A stretch of DNA of 64,000 nucleotides from Thermotoga petrophila RKU-1 (lineage in GTDB: Bacteria; Thermotogota; Thermotogae; Thermotogales; Thermotogaceae), in contig NC_009486.1 in NCBI RefSeq assembly GCF_000016785.1, positions 1,759,512-1,823,511 on the forward strand, read 5' to 3'. Under the pieces are notes generated by a model that saw only the letters and a program-made list of their open reading frames with translations, was not told the origin of the DNA and searched no databases. The position numbers were made by a program, and so were the translations under genes. Below, piece after piece: positions 60,560 through 64,000 of the stretch (the stretch's first letter is position 1; the number at the start of each line of letters is the position of its first letter).

Positions 60560-60932
60560 GCACTTTCACCTTCGTTTTGTGTATTTTCGAATTTCTTCTC
60601 ATTCTTTCAAACGCTTCCAGAGATTCCTTAGTGATGGAAGAATAGACCACTCTGATGTCACGTGTTCTGTTCGTGTATGCCATGTAGAGGATTTCTTTCA
60701 CCACATCGAAGTTCACGCTGCCCACACAGATGATGATCTTTCTGAGACCTTTTTTTATCAGAAACACTTCACAACCGCTCACTGTTTTATGAGAGATCTG
60801 GTATCCTCTGCCTTCGTAGTACCTTTTTACAGTTCGGCAAACAGTTTCAACATCGACTTTTTTCCTTTTCTCGATCAGGCTCAGGATGAAAACGATGAAA
60901 ATAACGACTGCTGTGAGAACGATCCCGAGCAT
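60525..60932 (-). CDS. Membrane-anchored protein of unknown function, related layout to neighbour
   Basis: 135 aa from the ATG at 60932 (AAGGTGA upstream). Single N-terminal span (IVLTAVVIFIVFILSLI) then an alpha/beta domain (TVKRYYEGRGYQIS, KKGLRKIIICVGSVNFDV, RDIRVVYSSITKES) that looks like a degenerate Mrr-type fold. The Asp and (E/Q)xK residues are not visible, so it may be an inactive partner of the next gene's product. Confidence 0.55.
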   Translation of the reverse strand: MLGIVLTAVVIFIVFILSLIEKRKKVDVETVCRTVKRYYEGRGYQISHKTVSGCEVFLIKKGLRKIIICVGSVNFDVVKEILYMAYTNRTRDIRVVYSSITKESLEAFERMRRNSKIHKTKVKVHDLHHFESVVF

Positions 60933-60999
60933 TTTCACCTTACCACCCCACCCAGAAATACATGATATCATTTGAAGATGGAGAAAGGAAGGTGAAAGG

Positions 61000-62055
61000 G
61001 TGCGCGTAGAAGAGGCAAAGTACCTCGCAAAAAAGATCATGATGGCCGGTGAGATACCGCTTCTGGTAGGACATTTCGGTGTGGGAAAAACGGATATCGC
61101 CAGAGACATAGCTGCGGAAACAGGAAGAGAACTGATCATCCTGGTTCTTTCTCAGATGGAACCGGGTGATTTGATAGGACTTCCCGCCCGCACAGAAGAG
61201 AAAACCGTCTTTTTAAAACCAGACTGGTGGCCCGAAAGCGACGATACGATTCTTTTTCTCGATGAGATAAACAGAGCCCATCGTTCTGTCAGAAACGCGA
61301 TCATGCAGCTCCTTGTGGATAGAAGAATTCACAACCATATCTTGCCGGAAGGAACGTGGATCATGGCAGCCATGAACCCCCCGGAGGAAGAGTACGATCA
61401 GGCCGATCTCATCACAGATCCCGCGTTCATATCTCGATTCTTCATTCTGGAAGTGAACCCAGACGTTTCCGAGTGGCTGGAGTGGGCTGAGAAGAACAAT
61501 GTATCGAAAGAAGTGAGAGACTTCATAAGGGACTACCCCGAGTTCCTCTTCTCCGAAAGAAGTCTCTCTCTGAGAACATCCCTGAAACCTTCCCCGAGAA
61601 GCTGGTACAAGCTCTCAAATGTGCTGAAAACTCTGACGGATGATGAAAAAGAAAAGTACGGCTACGTCATCGCGGCAGGAATCGTGGGGCCAGAGGCTGC
61701 AAAGGCCTTTTATGATTCGTTCTTTCAGAGAGTAAAGATCCCTTCTGTGGAAAGTGTGCTCTTTGATGGAAAGATAGAAAATCTGGAAGACATACACGCT
61801 GCGAACACTCTGGTTCTCAGGATAGTAGATTTTCTGAGTAAAGTGGACGTGAGAACACTTGAAAGACACCTGGACGACGTATCGAAGAACCTGGTCAGAC
61901 TTTCCGAAATCATGCCCAGGGAATCTTTTTACGGTGTTTTAAGATTTCTGGTCGATGAAGCTCAAAAGGAAGGAGAAAAGTCCTGGATCTTCGATAAAAT
62001 ACTCGAGAAGATGCTGGAAAGAGAAGACATGAGAAAAATGGTGAACGAGCTATGA
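61000..62055 (+). CDS. MoxR-type AAA+ ATPase
   Basis: 351 aa from GTG 61000 (GGAAGGTGAAAGG upstream). Walker A GHFGVGKTDIARDIA (residues 24-38), Walker B ILFLDEINRAHRSVR, sensor AAMNPPEEEYDQAD and arginine-finger-like PAFISRFF. MoxR ATPases remodel proteins or metal centres, generally together with VWA-domain partners; the next gene encodes such a partner. Last 120 residues are a helical lid plus C-terminal helices. Confidence 0.9.
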   Translation: MRVEEAKYLAKKIMMAGEIPLLVGHFGVGKTDIARDIAAETGRELIILVLSQMEPGDLIGLPARTEEKTVFLKPDWWPESDDTILFLDEINRAHRSVRNAIMQLLVDRRIHNHILPEGTWIMAAMNPPEEEYDQADLITDPAFISRFFILEVNPDVSEWLEWAEKNNVSKEVRDFIRDYPEFLFSERSLSLRTSLKPSPRSWYKLSNVLKTLTDDEKEKYGYVIAAGIVGPEAAKAFYDSFFQRVKIPSVESVLFDGKIENLEDIHAANTLVLRIVDFLSKVDVRTLERHLDDVSKNLVRLSEIMPRESFYGVLRFLVDEAQKEGEKSWIFDKILEKMLEREDMRKMVNEL

Positions 62056-63245
62056 AAGGTGAGGAAATTCTCAAAAAGGCTTTGCTGAACATAGGAAAGG
62101 AATCACCGTTCTATTATTACGTTCTTCTCGGTGTCAAGCTGGTACCATCGAAAAACACGAGGAATCTGAAGCTCTCTTTTTCCACAACCGGAGATGTGAT
62201 GTTGTTGTACAATCCAGAAGCGATAGAAAGAAAACCTCTGAGAATGGTTCAGGCTCTTCTGATACACGAGGTCATGCACATCGTTCTCCAGCACTTTCGA
62301 ATAAAGCCCAAGGATGAAAGAGACAGAAAGATATGGGATCTTGCCATGGATGCCGCTATAAATCAGTACATCCCGGAACTTGCAGCCTTTGGGATACCGC
62401 TCGACGTACTTGTGAAGGAAGGTCACGCGACGGACAACGATACGCTTTTCGTACTGCCACCTGAGTGGATGATGTTCGAAAACGCTGAAGCGTATCATAA
62501 ATGGATTTTAGAGGAGATGGAAAGACTCGGAAAGTACGATGTGGAAGTGGTGGCGGAGTTTCGGGATAACGTCGACGACCACTCAGGACTGTTCGAGGAA
62601 GACGTTCCAGTTGAGATGATCCTCGATCTCACAAAAGACAGAACCAAGAAAGCTTTCAACCTCTTTGGAGATACTCTTCCCTCTGGAGTAAGAAGGGAAG
62701 TTTCGCTCTCGCTCGAAAATCCCGAACTGGACTGGAAAACACTCCTCAGGAGGTTCTTCGGTGTTTCGATAAAAGCGGATCGCCACACGACTCCATTGAG
62801 GCCAAACAGAAGGTACGATCACCTTCCTGGCTGGAGGAACGAGTACCTTCCCAGAATAGCCGCTGTGGTGGACACCAGCGGAAGTATTGTGGAGAAGGAG
62901 CTGAACCAGTTTATTTCCGAACTCGAGAAGATCTCGAACATAGCAGGGGAAGAACTCTGGCTCGTTCAGGTTGACAAGAGTGTTACATCGGCTATGAAGT
63001 ACAGATCTGGAAAGTGGAAGGATCTGGAGATTGTGGGAGGAGGAAGCACAGATCTTCAGCCAGCGATCGATTACTCAGAAAGGGTCCTCAGGTCAGAGGG
63101 AACAGTTGTCTTCACGGATGGTCACACCGACGTTCCGATCGCAAGGAGAAGAATCCTTTTCGTGCTCTCAAGGTATCACAACGAAGAATTTCTCAAGGAA
63201 GCGAGAAAGATGTATGGAAGAGATGCGGTGGTGGTCCTTTCATGA
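62052..63245 (+). CDS. DUF2201 putative metallopeptidase with VWA-like domain
   Basis: 397 aa. N-terminal metallopeptidase-like domain with LLIHEVMHIVLQHF (HExxH) and a VWA-like C-terminal domain beginning AAVVDTSGSIVEKELNQF (MIDAS DxSxS) with VFTDGHTDVPIA later. DUF2201 proteins are typical MoxR partners. Overlaps moxR by 4 nt and the next gene by 4 nt, so a three-gene module. Confidence 0.88.
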   Translation: MKGEEILKKALLNIGKESPFYYYVLLGVKLVPSKNTRNLKLSFSTTGDVMLLYNPEAIERKPLRMVQALLIHEVMHIVLQHFRIKPKDERDRKIWDLAMDAAINQYIPELAAFGIPLDVLVKEGHATDNDTLFVLPPEWMMFENAEAYHKWILEEMERLGKYDVEVVAEFRDNVDDHSGLFEEDVPVEMILDLTKDRTKKAFNLFGDTLPSGVRREVSLSLENPELDWKTLLRRFFGVSIKADRHTTPLRPNRRYDHLPGWRNEYLPRIAAVVDTSGSIVEKELNQFISELEKISNIAGEELWLVQVDKSVTSAMKYRSGKWKDLEIVGGGSTDLQPAIDYSERVLRSEGTVVFTDGHTDVPIARRRILFVLSRYHNEEFLKEARKMYGRDAVVVLS

Positions 63246-63982
63246 AGAGGGAACTGGAACTTCTTCTGAAGGAAACATCGGTACACAATCCTCTTAAAGA
63301 CTACGAGAGTAAGCTTGACAACGTGCATCTTCACACGTTTGTGCTCAGAATAAAGAGACACCGTTTCCCGTCGTTGTTTCTCATGGTTGACACATCCGAC
63401 AGAAGACTGCTGAATCTCTCCGTTGAAGATCCCTTCGATAGGGAACCGTGCATATACAAGGTGGAAGCAGATGTGCCGGAATCCATGGTCGCCTTCTACA
63501 CGAAGCTGTTCGAAAGGGTGGATTCGGTCTCCGCGGGAATATTCAGGATGCCGTTGAAGGTGAAGGTTTTAAGGTCCGCCGGAAATGAAAGCTGGCTTCA
63601 AAAAATATTCCTTCAAGAAAAAGTGAAAAACATGGAGTTCTTTCTCTTCCAGAACAGGGTATCTGATGAGAATCTGGAAAAGATGATGAAACTTTTAAAA
63701 TCGCGACTGAAGATCGTTCTGAGAAACGAGGGAATCGATGTGTTCCTTGAAACTCCAGAGTGGGTAGATAAAGAACACATCTCGCTGCTCCACGAAATGG
63801 GAGTTGTTTTGAGAAAGAAAAAGGGCATTCAACCTGCGCAGAATCCTATGGAACAGGCCTTTCTCACACTCAGAATAGGATACGATCAGTTCTTCGAAGA
63901 AGACTTTGACATGGAATCTTTTGTGAAAGATTTTATGGAAAAATTGAAAAGAATGTATGAGGTCCTCGTTTCAATGTTATAA
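63242..63982 (+). CDS. Unknown protein of the MoxR-DUF2201 operon
   Basis: 246 aa from the ATG at 63242, which overlaps the DUF2201 stop as ATGA. Mixed alpha/beta: a beta-rich start (HLHTFVLRIKRHRFPSLFLMV), a central helical part and a charged C-terminal helix. No motif is recognised. The tight linkage argues for a subunit or regulator of the MoxR module. Confidence 0.65.
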   Translation: MKRELELLLKETSVHNPLKDYESKLDNVHLHTFVLRIKRHRFPSLFLMVDTSDRRLLNLSVEDPFDREPCIYKVEADVPESMVAFYTKLFERVDSVSAGIFRMPLKVKVLRSAGNESWLQKIFLQEKVKNMEFFLFQNRVSDENLEKMMKLLKSRLKIVLRNEGIDVFLETPEWVDKEHISLLHEMGVVLRKKKGIQPAQNPMEQAFLTLRIGYDQFFEEDFDMESFVKDFMEKLKRMYEVLVSML

Positions 63983-64000
63983 TAAATACCGTGCAAAAAC

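Overview
The window comes from a hyperthermophilic Thermotoga of the T. maritima / T. petrophila group. The call rests on recognising several proteins from memory as close relatives of structurally studied T. maritima proteins: the SirA/TusA-like and DsrH-like proteins, the amidohydrolase shown to deaminate S-adenosylhomocysteine, and its CBS-domain neighbour. It also rests on a fluoride riboswitch almost identical to the T. petrophila RNA used for crystallography. Most of the window is dense, operon-rich chromosome with many 4-nt ATGA gene overlaps. I see no rRNA, tRNA, CRISPR array or insertion sequence.

Left part (1-10.3 kb): the 5' two-thirds of an alpha-2-macroglobulin gene (-); a divergent sulfur-relay operon (TusA-like protein, YeeE/YedE transporter, DsrE/DsrF/DsrH-like proteins); an ArsR-type HTH-TusA fusion regulator; a truncated AEC transporter; then a signalling pair, a double-HD HD-GYP protein and a chemoreceptor with an N-terminal H-NOX haem domain whose distal pocket looks O2-binding.

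Accessory island (10.4-23.3 kb): an ATPase with a nuclease-like C-terminus behind elaborate palindromes; a HARE-HTH/PD-(D/E)xK protein with a duplicated C-terminal domain; and, convergent to it, a tight 9.5-kb BREX-like operon (BrxC/PglY-type ATPase, PglZ-type protein, DUF1156-type DNA methylase, DUF3800-like protein, two unknown small proteins, XPB-like helicase) that carries a decayed MNT-HEPN toxin-antitoxin pair. This is the best candidate for an incompletely described system.

Middle (23.4-39.7 kb): a DUF438-hemerythrin-PAS sensor; a second, complete alpha-2-macroglobulin gene, inverted relative to the first so that the paralogues bracket the island; a GAF(truncated)-GGDEF diguanylate cyclase; a Xer-type recombinase; larC-larB-larE for the nickel-pincer cofactor; an oligoendopeptidase F; a fluoride riboswitch controlling two tandem MutS-like ATPases; and a TPM/LemA pair.

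Right part (39.8-64 kb): a ribose operon rbsK-rbsR-rbsD-rbsA-rbsC-rbsB; a radical SAM protein; a DUF429 protein; a PqaA-like exported hydrolase; glnA with an apparent orphan small-RNA gene divergent from it; two envelope proteins, an RluA-type pseudouridine synthase and panD; a methyltransferase-PadR pair; a deaminase-CBS-permease operon; an exported beta-propeller; a membrane-anchored Mrr-like pair; and a MoxR-DUF2201-hypothetical operon that ends the window. The recurring themes are gas/redox and c-di-GMP sensing, sulfur handling, and DNA-protection functions.
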